A stretch of 64,000 nucleotides of DNA, from positions 1 to 64,000 of the forward strand of contig DYNM01000009.1 of NCBI GenBank assembly GCA_020721065.1. The letters are read 5' to 3'. The position numbers were made by a program, and so were the translations under genes. Source of the DNA: Thiocystis violascens. Its GTDB lineage: Bacteria > Pseudomonadota > Gammaproteobacteria > Chromatiales > Chromatiaceae. The notes beneath the pieces were generated by a model. That model saw nothing but the letters and a program-made list of their open reading frames with translations, did not search any database and was not told the DNA's origin. Shown piece by piece: positions 19,886 to 37,478 of the stretch. The stretch's first letter is position 1. The number at the start of each line of letters is the position of its first letter.

Positions 19886-21139
19886 TTATCCGTAAACCGG
19901 AAACCGCTGACACAGTGCCAACACCTGCGTTTTTATCTTTGCAATCACCGCAGCATCGCCACGCGCATCAATCAAATCACACATCCAACCCGCTAATTCT
20001 TGTGCTTCCTTAGCATTAAAACCGCGTGTCGTCATCGCTGGCGTGCCAATCCGAATGCCGCTGGTGACAAATGGCGATTGTGGATCATTGGGCACGGCGT
20101 TTTTATTCACCGTGATATTTGCTGCTCCCAACCACGCATCAACATCTTTACCCGTCAAGCCTTGATGGATAAAACTAACTAAAAATAAATGATCATCGGT
20201 GCCACCAGAAACGACATCATAGCCCCGCGCCATAAAAACCTCTGCCATGATCTGCGCATTGCGCACCACCTGTTCTTGATAGGTTTTGAAGCTCGGTTCT
20301 AATGCCTCTTTGAAAGCGACGGCTTTCGCAGCGATGACGTGCATTAACGGGCCGCCTTGAATCCCCGGAAATACAACTGAATTCAGCTTTTTTTCAATCT
20401 CAGCATTGGCTTTGGCGAGAATCAAACCACCACGCGGGCCGCGCAGGGTTTTATGCGTCGTTGTGGTCGTCACATCCGCAATCTGCACCGGACTTGGATA
20501 CACGCCGGCTGCGACTAAACCGGCAACGTGCGCCATATCTACCAATAAATATGCGCCCACGCTGTCGGCAATCTCGCGGAAGCGTTGCCAATTCACGATC
20601 CGCGAATACGCAGAAAAGCCAGCAATAATCATGCGCGGGCGATGTTCCAGCGCCAGCCGCGCCACTTCTTCATAATCAATTTCGCCAGTCTCTGGATTCA
20701 AACCGTATTGCACGGCGTTATACAGTTTGCCAGAAAAGTTCGGTTTAGCACCGTGCGTTAAATGCCCACCGTGCGCCAAACTCATGCCCAAAATTGTATC
20801 GCCCGCATTGCACAGCGCCATAAATACTGCGGCATTGGCTTGTGAACCAGAATGTGGCTGCACATTGGCATACTCGGCACCAAACAATTGCTTGGCGCGA
20901 TCAATCGCTAATTGCTCGGCGACATCAACAAATTCACAGCCGCCGTAATAGCGTTTGCTGGGATAACCTTCGGCGTATTTATTGGTTAATACGCTGCCTT
21001 GCGCCTGCATCACCGCCGGGCTGGTGTAATTCTCTGATGCAATCAATTCAACGTGTTCTTCTTGGCGCTGCGCTTCATTCTGCATCGCTGCCCACAATTG
21101 CGGATCGGTCACACTCAAATTCATCTTTTGGTCAAACAT
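19886..21139 (-). CDS. glyA: Serine hydroxymethyltransferase
   Basis: A PLP enzyme of 417 residues that interconverts serine and glycine while charging tetrahydrofolate with a one-carbon unit. Seen are [19 protein letters not shown], the substrate loop [15 protein letters not shown], the PLP-binding [12 protein letters not shown], and the Schiff-base Lys in [14 protein letters not shown]. The ATG at 21139 has GGAG upstream. It is the full usual length. Confidence 0.98.
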   Translation of the reverse strand: MFDQKMNLSVTDPQLWAAMQNEAQRQEEHVELIASENYTSPAVMQAQGSVLTNKYAEGYPSKRYYGGCEFVDVAEQLAIDRAKQLFGAEYANVQPHSGSQANAAVFMALCNAGDTILGMSLAHGGHLTHGAKPNFSGKLYNAVQYGLNPETGEIDYEEVARLALEHRPRMIIAGFSAYSRIVNWQRFREIADSVGAYLLVDMAHVAGLVAAGVYPSPVQIADVTTTTTHKTLRGPRGGLILAKANAEIEKKLNSVVFPGIQGGPLMHVIAAKAVAFKEALEPSFKTYQEQVVRNAQIMAEVFMARGYDVVSGGTDDHLFLVSFIHQGLTGKDVDAWLGAANITVNKNAVPNDPQSPFVTSGIRIGTPAMTTRGFNAKEAQELAGWMCDLIDARGDAAVIAKIKTQVLALCQRFPVYG

Positions 21140-21230
21140 CGTTATTCATTCTCCGGTTGATTAAAAATGATAGGATCAATAATAAACCATATCACTGCGT
21201 GTTTACATTTTACTGCCAATTGCTCACTTA

Positions 21231-22007
21231 TTAAAAACCGCCGCGCTGCAATAACTCCGCCGCCGCTGCTAAATCCGCTGCGGTATCTACGCCAATTCCC
21301 GGCGCAATCTGCGCAATGCCCACTTGAATCACTGCGCCGTGCCACAGCGCCCGCAATTGTTCCAATGCTTCCGCTTCTTCTAATGGAGCCGGTGCCCATT
21401 TCACAAATTGCTGCAAAAACCCAGCGCGATAAGCGTATAGCCCGATATGGCGCAAAAATGGCGTCGCGGCTGGCAACGGATCGGTCGCAGCGGCAGCGGC
21501 AAAATCATCGCGGTGCCAAGGCAGCGGTGCCCGCGAAAAATACTGCGCTCGCCCCCGCGCATCGGTGACGACCTTGACCACGTTGGGATCAAACAAATCG
21601 GCGCGATCCGTCAGCGGAAATGCCAACGTCGCCAGCGCTGCTTCGGGATGCGCCGCCAATTCTGCCGCCACTTGTTGAATCAACTCCGGCGGCAGGCACG
21701 GCTCATCGCCCTGCACGTTGACCACGATCTGCGCCTCCGCCCAGCCGCAGCGGTCAATCACCTCCGCCACCCGATCCGTGCCGCTGCGATGCGTCTCTGC
21801 CGTCAACAGCACGGCGATGTCGCGCTCGGTGCAGGCCGCCACAATGCGCGGATCATCAGTTGCAACAAGCACTTGCGCAGCGCCACTGGCTCGCGCTCGG
21901 GCGACGACGTGGGCGATCATCGGCTGCCCCGCCAGCTTGCGCAGCGGCTTACCGGGCAAACGGGTGGAGGCAAAACGGGCGGGAATCACGACGTTGAAAT
22001 CAATCAT
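21231..22007 (-). CDS. kdsB: CMP-KDO synthetase (3-deoxy-manno-octulosonate cytidylyltransferase)
   Basis: This enzyme (258 residues) activates KDO as CMP-KDO for lipopolysaccharide core synthesis. Motifs: [17 protein letters not shown] at the nucleotide site, [16 protein letters not shown], and [12 protein letters not shown]. It starts four bases after the lpxK stop codon, so both are one operon for lipid A/KDO synthesis. Confidence 0.97.
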   Translation of the reverse strand: MIDFNVVIPARFASTRLPGKPLRKLAGQPMIAHVVARARASGAAQVLVATDDPRIVAACTERDIAVLLTAETHRSGTDRVAEVIDRCGWAEAQIVVNVQGDEPCLPPELIQQVAAELAAHPEAALATLAFPLTDRADLFDPNVVKVVTDARGRAQYFSRAPLPWHRDDFAAAAATDPLPAATPFLRHIGLYAYRAGFLQQFVKWAPAPLEEAEALEQLRALWHGAVIQVGIAQIAPGIGVDTAADLAAAAELLQRGGF

Positions 22008-22011
22008 GTTT

Positions 22012-23049
22012 TTAGTTATCAGTTGGAGTTTTTAGGTGGCGCAGCGTGGCGACTTTGGCATCAAATTGAGTGAGGAATTCGGCATCTAATTCGGCATCAA
22101 CCGCTAAAAACCAGTGGTCTGCGCCCGCAAACGCCGCACATTTCACCGCATCTTTTTCTGTCATCAGCACCGGCAGCGGTGGCCACGCCGCAATTTCAGC
22201 GGCACTAAACGGGTGATGATCGGGATAAGGACGCGGCTCAATCGCCACTCCCGCCGCCGTTAATTGCGCAAAAAATCGCGCTGGATTGCCGATTCCCGCC
22301 ACCGCCAGCACCCGTCGTCCGTGAAAGTCAGCGAGCGAGCGCGTGAGTTCGGGCTGGCGCAGATTCACCACCGCGCCAGCTCGCAAACGCATTCGCAACC
22401 CATCGCCGCTGCCGCCGTGATACAGCAATAAATCGACCGTCGCCAACCGACTGAGCGGCTCGCGTAACGGCCCCGCTGGCAGACACTGCCCGTTGCCAAA
22501 ACCGCGCTCGCCATCAATCAGCGCGATCTCCACATCTCGCGCCAATTGATAATGTTGCAACCCGTCATCAGTCAGCACGATGTCGCAGCCGTGTCGCCAC
22601 GCCAATTGTCCCGCCGCCACCCGCTGCGGAGCCGCAATCACCACGCAGCCGCTGCGCCGCGCCAACAGCACCGCCTCATCACCGACCTGCGCCGGATCGC
22701 TGGCAGCCGTAACCACCTGCGGCCAGTGTCGCGCCGCGCCGCCATAACCTCGCGTCACAATCCCCGGCGTCCAGCCCTGCGTACGCAGCCGCTGCGCCAA
22801 ATGCAGCACCAGCGGCGTTTTCCCCGTGCCGCCGACCGTGAGATTGCCAATTACGAGCACCGGAATTGGCAGCAGAGTTGCTTGCAACCAACCACGTTGA
22901 TAACCGCTGCGCCGCAACCGCACCACCGCGCAATACAGCAGTGCTAACGGTAATAATGACCACCGCAGCAAGTAAATAATAAAGCGCAGTCGGCGCGACA
23001 ACGGAATAGCGTCACAACAGTGGTCGTACCAGATTCGCGTTGGATTCAT
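22012..23049 (-). CDS. lpxK: Tetraacyldisaccharide 4'-kinase
   Basis: LpxK (345 residues) phosphorylates the lipid A disaccharide at the inner membrane. An N-terminal hydrophobic helix ([20 protein letters not shown]) is followed by the Walker A motif [14 protein letters not shown] and the conserved [15 protein letters not shown]. The last residues PTDN and the TAA stop come from a degenerate repeat heptamer (ACTGATAACTAA), so the native end has probably been altered. I used the ATG at 23049; a TTG lies five codons further upstream. Confidence 0.96.
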   Translation of the reverse strand: MNPTRIWYDHCCDAIPLSRRLRFIIYLLRWSLLPLALLYCAVVRLRRSGYQRGWLQATLLPIPVLVIGNLTVGGTGKTPLVLHLAQRLRTQGWTPGIVTRGYGGAARHWPQVVTAASDPAQVGDEAVLLARRSGCVVIAAPQRVAAGQLAWRHGCDIVLTDDGLQHYQLARDVEIALIDGERGFGNGQCLPAGPLREPLSRLATVDLLLYHGGSGDGLRMRLRAGAVVNLRQPELTRSLADFHGRRVLAVAGIGNPARFFAQLTAAGVAIEPRPYPDHHPFSAAEIAAWPPLPVLMTEKDAVKCAAFAGADHWFLAVDAELDAEFLTQFDAKVATLRHLKTPTDN

Positions 23050-23138
23050 TCGTGATAAAGTCAAAAATAGGTGACTGAGTTGATAATAATGCGCGATTGT
23101 TTATAGTGAAGTCTATCAACATTGAGAGAGCTAAACCA

Positions 23139-24197
23139 ATGACAACTGACAAACGCCAAACCGTATTAGTGGTTGATGACGCTCCTGCCAATATCGACTT
23201 ATTAGTTGGCAGCTTAAAAGATGAGTATAACGTTAAAGCCGCCACTCGCGGCGAAAAAGCGTTACAAATTATTCGTTCCGAAACGCCGCCGGATATGATT
23301 CTACTCGACATTATGATGCCCGGCATGGATGGTTACGAAGTCTGTCGGCAATTAAAAGAAGACTTCACCACTCGCCACATTCCCATTATTTTTATCACCG
23401 CCAAAATTGGCATTGAAGACGAAATACGCGGCTTCAACTTAGGTGCCGTCGATTACATCACCAAACCAATTAGCCCGCCGATTGTACAAGCGCGAGTGCG
23501 AGCGCAACTGGCGCTGTTCGATAAAAATCAACTGCTAGATCGGCAAGTGAAAGAACAAACCGCGCAATTACATGACACGCAGTTGCAAATTGTACGGCGT
23601 TTAGGACGCGCAGCGGAATATAAAGATAATGAAACAGGTTTGCATGTCATCCGCATGAGCCACTATTCAGAGATTTTAGGACGTGCCGTCGGCATGAGTG
23701 AACGCGAAGCCGCGTTGTTATTAAATGCTGCGCCAATGCACGACATTGGCAAAATTGGTATTCCAGATTGTATTTTACAAAAGCCCGGCAAACTCGATGC
23801 TACGGAATGGGTCACGATTCAAACGCATTGCCAAATTGGTGCAGATATTATTGGTGATGCTGGTGATTCTGAATTATTGGAAATGGCACGCGTAGTTGCT
23901 TTAACGCACCACGAAAAATGGGATGGTTCTGGTTATCCTCAACATCTCGCTGGCGCAGCGATTCCGCGAGTGGGGCGCATTGTCGCAGTGGCTGATGTGT
24001 TTGATGCGCTCACCTCGGTACGTCCTTATAAAGCTGCGTGGCCGCTAGAACAGGCGCTTGAATTACTACAACAGGGCGCAGGCAGCCATTTTGATCCGCA
24101 TCTCATCCCGTTGTTTATTCAAGCATTGCCAGAAATTTTAGCTTTCAAAGATCAGTATTCTGAACAAAGAGATGCGTTAAATGAATGCGCTAAATAA
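23139..24197 (+). CDS. Response regulator with HD-GYP c-di-GMP phosphodiesterase domain
   Basis: A receiver domain (about 5-120, phospho-acceptor Asp in MILLDIMMPGMDG, Lys in ITKPI) is joined by a helix to an HD-GYP domain with HDIGKIGIPD and HHEKWDGSGYP. It should degrade c-di-GMP when phosphorylated or when the receiver changes state. The ATG at 23139 has GAGAG upstream; its first codons (MTTDK) are repeat-like sequence (ATGACAACTGACAAA). It overlaps the next kinase gene by 17 bases, so the two are translated together. It is a paralog of the 4354-5454 protein. Confidence 0.92.
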   Translation: MTTDKRQTVLVVDDAPANIDLLVGSLKDEYNVKAATRGEKALQIIRSETPPDMILLDIMMPGMDGYEVCRQLKEDFTTRHIPIIFITAKIGIEDEIRGFNLGAVDYITKPISPPIVQARVRAQLALFDKNQLLDRQVKEQTAQLHDTQLQIVRRLGRAAEYKDNETGLHVIRMSHYSEILGRAVGMSEREAALLLNAAPMHDIGKIGIPDCILQKPGKLDATEWVTIQTHCQIGADIIGDAGDSELLEMARVVALTHHEKWDGSGYPQHLAGAAIPRVGRIVAVADVFDALTSVRPYKAAWPLEQALELLQQGAGSHFDPHLIPLFIQALPEILAFKDQYSEQRDALNECAK

Positions 24198-25752
24198 TAA
24201 ATCAATTCGGGTTCTTGTCGTCGATGATATGAGTGTCATGCGCTTGCTGGTGCGCAACCACTTACGCGCCATTGGCATTGATAAAATCGTTTTAGCGGCT
24301 AACGGTCGTGAAGCGGTTGATCTCTTAAAAAAATGGACTTTTGATTTAGTGCTCACAGATTGGAACATGCCGTTGATGGACGGTTTGGAGCTATTGCACT
24401 ACATCCGCCAATCCGAAACGCATAGCAGCGTCCCCGTCATTTTAATTACTGCCGAAGGAAATCGCTCACAGGTACGCAATGCAATTGCAGCAGGAGTGAC
24501 TGAGTTTTTAGTAAAGCCATTTACAGCCGGCACCTTTCAACGACGTGTGCAATTGGTGATTAACCGTATTGGCGCGGAAACGCCAATTGCAGCGCCAATA
24601 ATGACCGTTACGCAGCCAGAAGCAACGCCATCTAAAGTGACGCCCAGTGTGCATCCGGTCGCATTAGACGCAATGGCAACTATTTTGACTGTCGATGATA
24701 TTCCCGACAACATTCAGTTGATTGCCGGAATTCTCAAAGATGAATATCGCGTGAAAAGTGCGCGTAGTGGTGAGCAAGCCTTGCGAATTGCGCGTTCTGA
24801 TGATCCGCCGCACTTAATTTTGCTTGATATTGTGATGCCAGACATGGATGGTTTTGCAGTGTGTCGGGAATTAAAAGCCGATGAACATACCCGCGACATT
24901 CCCATTATTTTTCTCAGTGCAAAAATCAATGCAGAAGACGTTATTGGTGGTTTAGACCTTGGCGCAGTGGATTATGTCACCAAACCAACTGATCCTGCGA
25001 TTTTGCGGGCACGCATTCGCACTCATTTACGTTTAAGTCGTCAACATCATGCGTTGCGTGAGCAAAGTTTAGTAGCATTAGAAAATGCTCATCTGCGTGA
25101 AGAAATTGAACGAATGTCGCGCCATGATATTAAAAACCCACTCAATGCAATTTTGGCATTGACGCACACGCTGGCAGACAGTGATAACTTGCGCACAGAA
25201 CAGCGCGAATGTATCGCGGCAATGACTGAATCGGCGCAATATGTATTAAATATGATTAACCATTCTTTAGCATTGCAGCGCATGGAAATGGGGTCTTATC
25301 AACTCACGCCAGTGACATTTAGTTTGGCGGAGTTGTTAGAAAAAGTGATTGTAGAAACGCGCAGCGCGTTTGGAGAGCTAGAGGTTATTTTTCACCAGCT
25401 TTCTCTTGATCCAATGTTGGTGCGCGGCGAAGAATTATTATGTCATGCGTTATTGTCTAATGTGATTCGCAACGCTGCCGAGGCTTCACCGAATCATAGC
25501 CCTATCCGCATTCGGTTTAAGGCTGATACTAAAAATGCGCAAGTTGAGCTGCGCATTCACAATCTTGGTGCAGTGCCGCTGTCATTGCGTGATACCTTTT
25601 TTGAAAAATATGCAACTGCGGGAAAAGCGCAAGGCACCGGATTAGGGACTTATTCGGCAAAGTTAATGGCAGAAACGCAGGGCGGAACTTTGACGATGCA
25701 CACGAATGATGCAACGGGTACTGTATTAACCTTGACTTTACCCGCAGCTTAA
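24181..25752 (+). CDS. Hybrid histidine kinase with two N-terminal receiver domains
   Basis: A soluble protein of 523 residues with an unusual order: two receivers first (1-125, Asp in LVLTDWNMPLMDG; 165-285, Asp in LILLDIVMPDMDG), then a histidine kinase. The kinase has a coiled-coil linker, a dimerisation helix with phospho-acceptor SRHDIKNPLNAI near 317, and an ATPase domain with NVIRNAAEAS and GTGLGTYSAKLM. The kinase output may be set by receiver phosphorylation, with the HD-GYP protein as its target. The ATG lies inside the end of the upstream gene in another frame. Confidence 0.9.
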   Translation: MNALNNKSIRVLVVDDMSVMRLLVRNHLRAIGIDKIVLAANGREAVDLLKKWTFDLVLTDWNMPLMDGLELLHYIRQSETHSSVPVILITAEGNRSQVRNAIAAGVTEFLVKPFTAGTFQRRVQLVINRIGAETPIAAPIMTVTQPEATPSKVTPSVHPVALDAMATILTVDDIPDNIQLIAGILKDEYRVKSARSGEQALRIARSDDPPHLILLDIVMPDMDGFAVCRELKADEHTRDIPIIFLSAKINAEDVIGGLDLGAVDYVTKPTDPAILRARIRTHLRLSRQHHALREQSLVALENAHLREEIERMSRHDIKNPLNAILALTHTLADSDNLRTEQRECIAAMTESAQYVLNMINHSLALQRMEMGSYQLTPVTFSLAELLEKVIVETRSAFGELEVIFHQLSLDPMLVRGEELLCHALLSNVIRNAAEASPNHSPIRIRFKADTKNAQVELRIHNLGAVPLSLRDTFFEKYATAGKAQGTGLGTYSAKLMAETQGGTLTMHTNDATGTVLTLTLPAA

Positions 25753-25776
25753 CGGTTTATTTTATAAAGGTGAGGC

Positions 25777-26151
25777 ATGGCTGATTCTCCAGAACAACGC
25801 ACAATTTTATTAGTTGATGATGCGCCGGCAAATCTCGATTTATTAAAAGGTATCTTGCGCGAACACTATAAAATTAAAGCTGTGACCAGCGGCGCAAAAG
25901 CACTTCAATCAGTGCAAAAAGCAGCGCCTGATTTAATTCTGTTAGATGTGATGATGCCAGAAATGGATGGCTACGCAGTCTGTCAACAATTACAAGCAGA
26001 TTCCGCTACTGCGGCAATTCCAATTATTTTCGTCACAGGGCACGTTAATGAGGCGAAATTGGCGCGGGGCAGCGCACTCGGCGCAGTGGGTTTTGTGACA
26101 AAACCGATTGATCCGGTGCAATTATTGGCGCGAATTGCGGCGCTGTTTTAA
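25777..26151 (+). CDS. Single-domain response regulator (CheY-like receiver)
   Basis: A stand-alone receiver of 124 residues with TILLVDDAPANLD, the phospho-acceptor Asp in LILLDVMMPEMDG, Thr in FVTGHV and Lys in VTKPID. It has no output domain, so it probably shuttles phosphate or acts by binding a partner. It sits between two hybrid kinases (24181 and 26233). The ribosome binding site AAGGTGAGG is clear. Confidence 0.9.
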   Translation: MADSPEQRTILLVDDAPANLDLLKGILREHYKIKAVTSGAKALQSVQKAAPDLILLDVMMPEMDGYAVCQQLQADSATAAIPIIFVTGHVNEAKLARGSALGAVGFVTKPIDPVQLLARIAALF

Positions 26152-26154
26152 TTG

Positions 26155-26224
26155 AGTTGTCAGTTGTCAGTTGTCAGTTGTCAGTAATAACGTTGTTTTT
26201 ACTGACAACTGAAAATCGACAACT
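26155..26224. repeat. Heptamer repeat array with facing block
   Basis: Four perfect TGTCAGT units at 26158-26185, a short AT-rich spacer, then ACTGACAACTG and GACAACT at 26201-26224. It fills the gap between the receiver gene and the large kinase gene, and it leaves that kinase without a visible ribosome binding site. Confidence 0.85.
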
Positions 26225-26232
26225 TTTTAACA

Positions 26233-32552
<6,320 letters not shown>

Positions 32553-32556
<4 letters not shown>

Positions 32557-34766
32557 CCGCTTCCACTCCCCACCAGCTCCTCAACCGCGTGTTTGGTTTT
32601 GCGCACTTTCGCGGCGCACAAGCTGAGATCATTGATCTGGTGCGAAGCGGCGGCGATGCGCTGGTGCTCATGCCCACCGGCGGCGGCAAATCGCTGTGTT
32701 ATCAACTCCCCGCTCTGCTGCGCGAGGGTACCGGCATCGTCATTTCACCCTTGATCGCGCTGATGCAAGATCAAGTTGACGCGCTCAAACAGCTCGGCAT
32801 CCGCGCTGCCTTTCTCAATTCCTCACTCACTTGGGAACAGGCGCTCGCAGTGGAGCTGGCGCTGCGGGAAGGCGAGCTGGATTTGCTCTATGTCGCGCCC
32901 GAACGCCTGTTGACCACGCAGTTTCAAAGTCTGCTCGATCAGGTGCCGCTGGCGCTGTTTGCGATTGATGAGGCGCACTGCGTCGCCAAATGGGGGCACG
33001 ATTTCCGCCCCGATTATCTCCAGCTTGATTGTCTGCACACGCGCTGGCCGGAGGTGCCACGCTTGGCGCTGACCGCCACTGCCGATGCGCCAACGCGCAA
33101 TGAAATCGTTGCGCGGCTGCATTTGCACAACGCCCAGCAGTTCATCTCCAGTTTTGATCGTCCAAACATCCGTTATCGCGTCACCGCGAAAACCAACTCG
33201 CGCCAGCAATTGTTTGAATTCATTCAACAGACGCATCGCGCCGAGGCGGGCATCGTCTATTGCTTATCGCGCAAACGGGTTGAGGAAACGGCGGAGTTTT
33301 TGTGCGGCAAGGGATTGACGGCGCTGCCATATCACGCCGGTTTGGATGCCGACACCCGCCGTCGTCATCAACGCCGTTTTTTGCGTGAGGACGGCGTGAT
33401 CATGGTCGCCACGATTGCCTTTGGCATGGGGATTGATAAACCGGATGTGCGCTTTGTGGCGCATCTGGATTTGCCCAAAAGTTTGGAGGCGTATTACCAA
33501 GAAACGGGTCGCGCCGGCCGCGATGGACAGCCAGCGGATGCGTGGCTGGCATACGGTTTGAGCGACGTGATGATGCTGCGGCGGATCATCGACAGTTCCG
33601 ATGCTGATGAGCAATTTAAGCGGCTGGAACTGCACAAATTGGAAGGAATGCTCGGCTTTTGCGAAACCACCGCGTGTCGGCGGCAGGTGCTGCTGCATCA
33701 TTTCGGCGAGACGCTCGCCGCGCCGTGCGGCAATTGCGACACCTGTTTGGAACCAGTGGCGACTTGGGACGGCACGACCGCAGCGCGGATGGCGCTGTCG
33801 TGTATTTATCGCACCGGGCAACGCTTCGGCAGCGGTCATTTGATTGAGGTGTTGCTCGGCAATGATTCGGCGCGGCTGCAACAGTTTGGTCACGACCGCG
33901 TCAGCACTTTCGGCATCGGAAAAATGGTGGACGGGCAGCCGATGACGGCGGGGCAATGGCGGTCGGTGTATCGGCAATTGGTGGCAGCCGGGCTGGTGAC
34001 GGTGGATGTGGAAGGATATGGCGCGTTGAAACTGACCGAGGCGAGTCGGCCGTTGCTGCGCGGCGAGTGCTCAATTCAGTTGCGGCGCGAGCCGGAGCGG
34101 AAACGTTCATCACGCGCTGCGCGAGCGCAACGGGCGGCGAGTGCGGTGCCGACTGCGCCGGAAGCAGTGACGCTGTGGGAGGCGTTGCGACAATTGCGGC
34201 TGGCGCTGGCACAAGCGCAGGACGTGCCGGCGTTCAACATCTTTGCGGACGTGACGTTGCAGGAATTGGTGACGTATCGCCCGCGTGATCTGGCGGAATT
34301 GAGCCAGATCAGCGGCGTGGGGCTGGTAAAATTGGAACGGTTTGGCGCAGCATTTTTGGAAGTGTTGACCGCTCATGCGGCGCAATACGGACGCCCGACG
34401 ACGCTGCCGCCGCTGCCAGAACGGGCGCTGCGCAGCTCGCCGCCGAGCGATGAATTGACGGAGACGGAACAAAAAACGCTGGTGCTATGCCGACAAGGAT
34501 TGCCGCCAGCAGCGATTGCGGCGCAGCGCGGATTCCAATTGAGTACGATTTACGCGCATTTGGAGCGGTGCATCGCGGTCGGTAAATTGGAATTAGCGGC
34601 AGTGGTCACGCTGGAAACGGCGGCGCTGCGCGAGATTGAACAGGCATTTGCGCAAGTGCCACCGGAAACGCAGTGGGCACTCAAACCGGTATTTGAGCAA
34701 TTCAAAGGGCGGTATGAATACGGGGTGCTGCGTTGTGTGCGGGCGGCGTTAATTCAAAAAAGTTGA
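32553..34766 (+). CDS. recQ: ATP-dependent DNA helicase RecQ
   Basis: A 3'-5' DNA helicase for recombination and repair, 737 residues. Walker A is [14 protein letters not shown], the Walker B/aromatic loop is [19 protein letters not shown] (commonly HCVSQWGHDFRPEY), motif VI is [12 protein letters not shown], and the zinc site uses CETTACRRQ and CGNCDTC. A winged-helix region and an HRDC domain (about 540-615) follow. The last 100 residues carry an extra helix-turn-helix-like segment ([20 protein letters not shown]), making it longer than the E. coli enzyme. The start codon overlaps the stop of the sensor kinase gene, an odd pairing. Confidence 0.95.
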
Positions 34767-34787
34767 TGATAATTCAGCAACTTTTTT
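34756..34787. terminator. Bidirectional terminator between recQ and thyA
   Basis: AAAAAAGTTG and CAACTTTTTT form a perfect ten-base stem around a twelve-base loop. The recQ stop codon lies inside the stem. T-runs on both strands fit use by the convergent recQ and thyA genes. Confidence 0.65.
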
Positions 34788-34806
34788 AGGGTTTCAATTG
34801 ACAATT

Positions 34807-35646
34807 TCACACCGCTAACGGCGCTCGAATTGCAGGCAGCGGGTCATAACCAATGATGTCAATGTCATCAAAGCGGTATTCAAACACACTCGGCGGACGC
34901 CGCTTGAAGCGCAATTGCGGCAGCGGGCGTGGCGTTCGCGCCAATTGCGCCAGCACGATTTCATCCGTCAAATGATTTTGGTACAGATGCACGTCGCCAA
35001 AAGTGTGAATGAACTCGCCCACTTCCAATTCACACTGCGCGGCCAATAAATGCGTCAATAACGCATAACTGGCAATGTTAAACGGCACGCCAATAAATAA
35101 ATCGGCGCTGCGTTGATACAACTGACACGACAACCGCCCGTCATTGACGTAAAACTGAAATAAGCAATGGCACGGTGCCAGCGCCATCCGCCCCGCTCGC
35201 ACGTTGTCCTGTGGGCTGATGGTTTCATCAGGCAACTCCGCCGGATTCCACGCCGTCACCACCAACCGCCGCGACTGCGGGCGCGTGCGAATGGCGGCAA
35301 CCAACTCCGCAAGCTGGTCAATCACCAGCCCATCCGCCCCGCGCCAGCTCCGCCACTGCGCTCCATAAATCGGACCGAGTGCGCCATCTTCAGTCGCCCA
35401 CTGATCCCAAATGTGTACGTCATGCGCGTTGAGAGCGCGGTTGTCAGTGGAACCCGCCAAAAACCACAGCAATTCGTGAATCAGGCTTTTGACATGCACC
35501 CGCTTGGTGGTCAGCAACGGAAATCCCGCCCGCAAATCAAAGCGCAACTGGCGTCCAAACAGCGAGCGCGTCCCAACGCCAGTGCGGTCGCTGCGGTCAG
35601 TGCCCTGTGCGACCACCTCGCGCATCAACTCAAGATAGCTGTGCAT
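34807..35646 (-). CDS. thyA: Thymidylate synthase
   Basis: Folate-dependent enzyme (279 residues) that methylates dUMP to dTMP. Motifs: the phosphate loop [23 protein letters not shown], the catalytic Cys in [30 protein letters not shown], and GDVHLYQNH. It has the insertion before the catalytic Cys ([17 protein letters not shown]) known from Pseudomonas-type enzymes, which accounts for the extra length compared with E. coli. It lies four bases after gpmI on the same strand. Confidence 0.97.
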   Translation of the reverse strand: MHSYLELMREVVAQGTDRSDRTGVGTRSLFGRQLRFDLRAGFPLLTTKRVHVKSLIHELLWFLAGSTDNRALNAHDVHIWDQWATEDGALGPIYGAQWRSWRGADGLVIDQLAELVAAIRTRPQSRRLVVTAWNPAELPDETISPQDNVRAGRMALAPCHCLFQFYVNDGRLSCQLYQRSADLFIGVPFNIASYALLTHLLAAQCELEVGEFIHTFGDVHLYQNHLTDEIVLAQLARTPRPLPQLRFKRRPPSVFEYRFDDIDIIGYDPLPAIRAPLAV

Positions 35647-35650
35647 CCGT

Positions 35651-37192
35651 TCACACCACCGCCGCGCCCAGCAACAGCGAGCGCCCGTCCATTTGCGGCG
35701 GCAGCGGCAATCCCAGCAGCGTCAACACCGTCGGCGCGATGTCTTTCAACTCGCCGCCAATTCCCAACAACCACGGCGTTTTATCAATCACCATGCACGG
35801 CACCGGATACAGCGTGTGCTGGGTGTGCGGCGTTCCCGTCACCGGATCAACCATTTCGTCGCAGTTGCCGTGATCGGCAGTCAAGATGACGGCATAACCG
35901 CACGCCACCGCCGCATCCAGCACCCGCCCGACTTCAGCATCCAGCGCCTCCACTGCCGCAATCACCGCCTCGCGCACCGCCGTATGTCCGACCATATCGC
36001 CGTTGGCAAAATTGACGACGATGAACGGAAAGCGCCGCTCGTGCAGCGCCGCAATCACCGCGTCGGCGACCGCTGGCGCACTCATTTCTGGCTGCAAATC
36101 GTAAGTCGCCACCTTGGGCGACGGAATCAGCACCCGCTCCTCACCGGGAAACGGCTCGCTGCGTCCGCCGTTGAAAAAGAAGGTCACATGCGCGTATTTC
36201 TCCGTTTCCGCGCAGTGAAATTGTGCCAGCCCCGCGTCGCTCAAAATCGCGCCGAGCGTGGTTTTCGGCATATCGTGCTCAAACGCATACGGCAGCCCAA
36301 AACTCGCGTCATATTCCATCATGCAAGTCACGTTGACGGCGCTGACGCCGCGCCGGTCGAAATGATTGAAATCCGCCTGAAACAGCGGTGCCAAAAGCTG
36401 GCGCGGACGATCTTTGCGGAAATTGAGGTGAATGACTTGATCGCCATTGTGAATTAACTCCGCGCCGTCAATCCGCGTCGGACGGATAAATTCATCATCT
36501 TCTCCAGCGGCATACGCAGCCTCAATCGCCGCCAACGCACTGGCTGCCGTTCGACCTTCACCATCGACCAGCGTCCGCCACGCCAATTCGGTGCGTTCCC
36601 AGCGGTTATCACGATCCATCGCGTAATAGCGCCCGCTGACAGTGGCAATTTGTCCACCGGCAGCCGCGAGCGCCGTCTCCAGCGCGGGTAAATAATTGCG
36701 CACCGAGCGCGGCGGCGTGTCGCGTCCGTCAGCAAACAGATGAACCAGCGGACGAGCGCCCTGTTGCCGACACAACTCAATCAATGCCAATAAGTGATTG
36801 ACGTGACTGTGGACGCCGCCGTCCGACACCAAGCCCATGATGTGCAGCGGGCGTTGCGCCTGCGCCGCAGCTTGCGCCGCAGCAACCAGCACCGGATTGG
36901 TAAAAAAGCTGCCGTCGCGGATCGCTTGATCAATCAGCACCAAATCTTGGCGCACGATGCAGCCGGAGCCGAGCGACATGTGCCCAACCTCGGAATTGCC
37001 CATTTGCCCATCGGGTAAACCGACTGCCAGCCCTGAGGCTTGTAGCGCAGTGTGCGGATGGTGGGCGAAATAGTGGTCAAGGCGCGGCGTGTGCGCGAGC
37101 GCGACGGCGTTATTGGCTTTGGCGGGATTGATGCCAAAACCGTCCAAAATGACGAGAAGCACCGGACGGTGCAGTTGTTGCGATGGGTTCAT
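35651..37192 (-). CDS. gpmI: 2,3-bisphosphoglycerate-independent phosphoglycerate mutase
   Basis: A manganese-dependent glycolytic/gluconeogenic enzyme (513 residues) that interconverts 3- and 2-phosphoglycerate. The N-terminal [14 protein letters not shown] has a metal ligand Asp, the phosphoserine is in [16 protein letters not shown], and [12 protein letters not shown] and [11 protein letters not shown] supply metal ligands. The ATG at 37192 starts ten residues before the core, as is usual; another ATG at 37240 would add 16 residues. Confidence 0.97.
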   Translation of the reverse strand: MNPSQQLHRPVLLVILDGFGINPAKANNAVALAHTPRLDHYFAHHPHTALQASGLAVGLPDGQMGNSEVGHMSLGSGCIVRQDLVLIDQAIRDGSFFTNPVLVAAAQAAAQAQRPLHIMGLVSDGGVHSHVNHLLALIELCRQQGARPLVHLFADGRDTPPRSVRNYLPALETALAAAGGQIATVSGRYYAMDRDNRWERTELAWRTLVDGEGRTAASALAAIEAAYAAGEDDEFIRPTRIDGAELIHNGDQVIHLNFRKDRPRQLLAPLFQADFNHFDRRGVSAVNVTCMMEYDASFGLPYAFEHDMPKTTLGAILSDAGLAQFHCAETEKYAHVTFFFNGGRSEPFPGEERVLIPSPKVATYDLQPEMSAPAVADAVIAALHERRFPFIVVNFANGDMVGHTAVREAVIAAVEALDAEVGRVLDAAVACGYAVILTADHGNCDEMVDPVTGTPHTQHTLYPVPCMVIDKTPWLLGIGGELKDIAPTVLTLLGLPLPPQMDGRSLLLGAAVV

Positions 37193-37478
37193 GGATATGC
37201 TCGGAATGGAATAACCAGCGGTTGTGTTGTTAGTTATCATCTGAATTCAACAACATAGGATGATTCAGTGTGAATTGGGTTTAAGAATACCACCACAACC
37301 AGCAGTGATGCTGCGGCGCTGCACATGATGTGCTTGCAGCGGTTCCAAACTGGGAGATTGGAAATGCACTCTAAAATCAAATTGTTAATCTAAAAATCAT
37401 CACCAACTGGCGCTAGTGTCACCCGGCGCACCGCGCTACCATCATGTGTCTTGCCACCATTTTTAGAGTTGAACTCCG

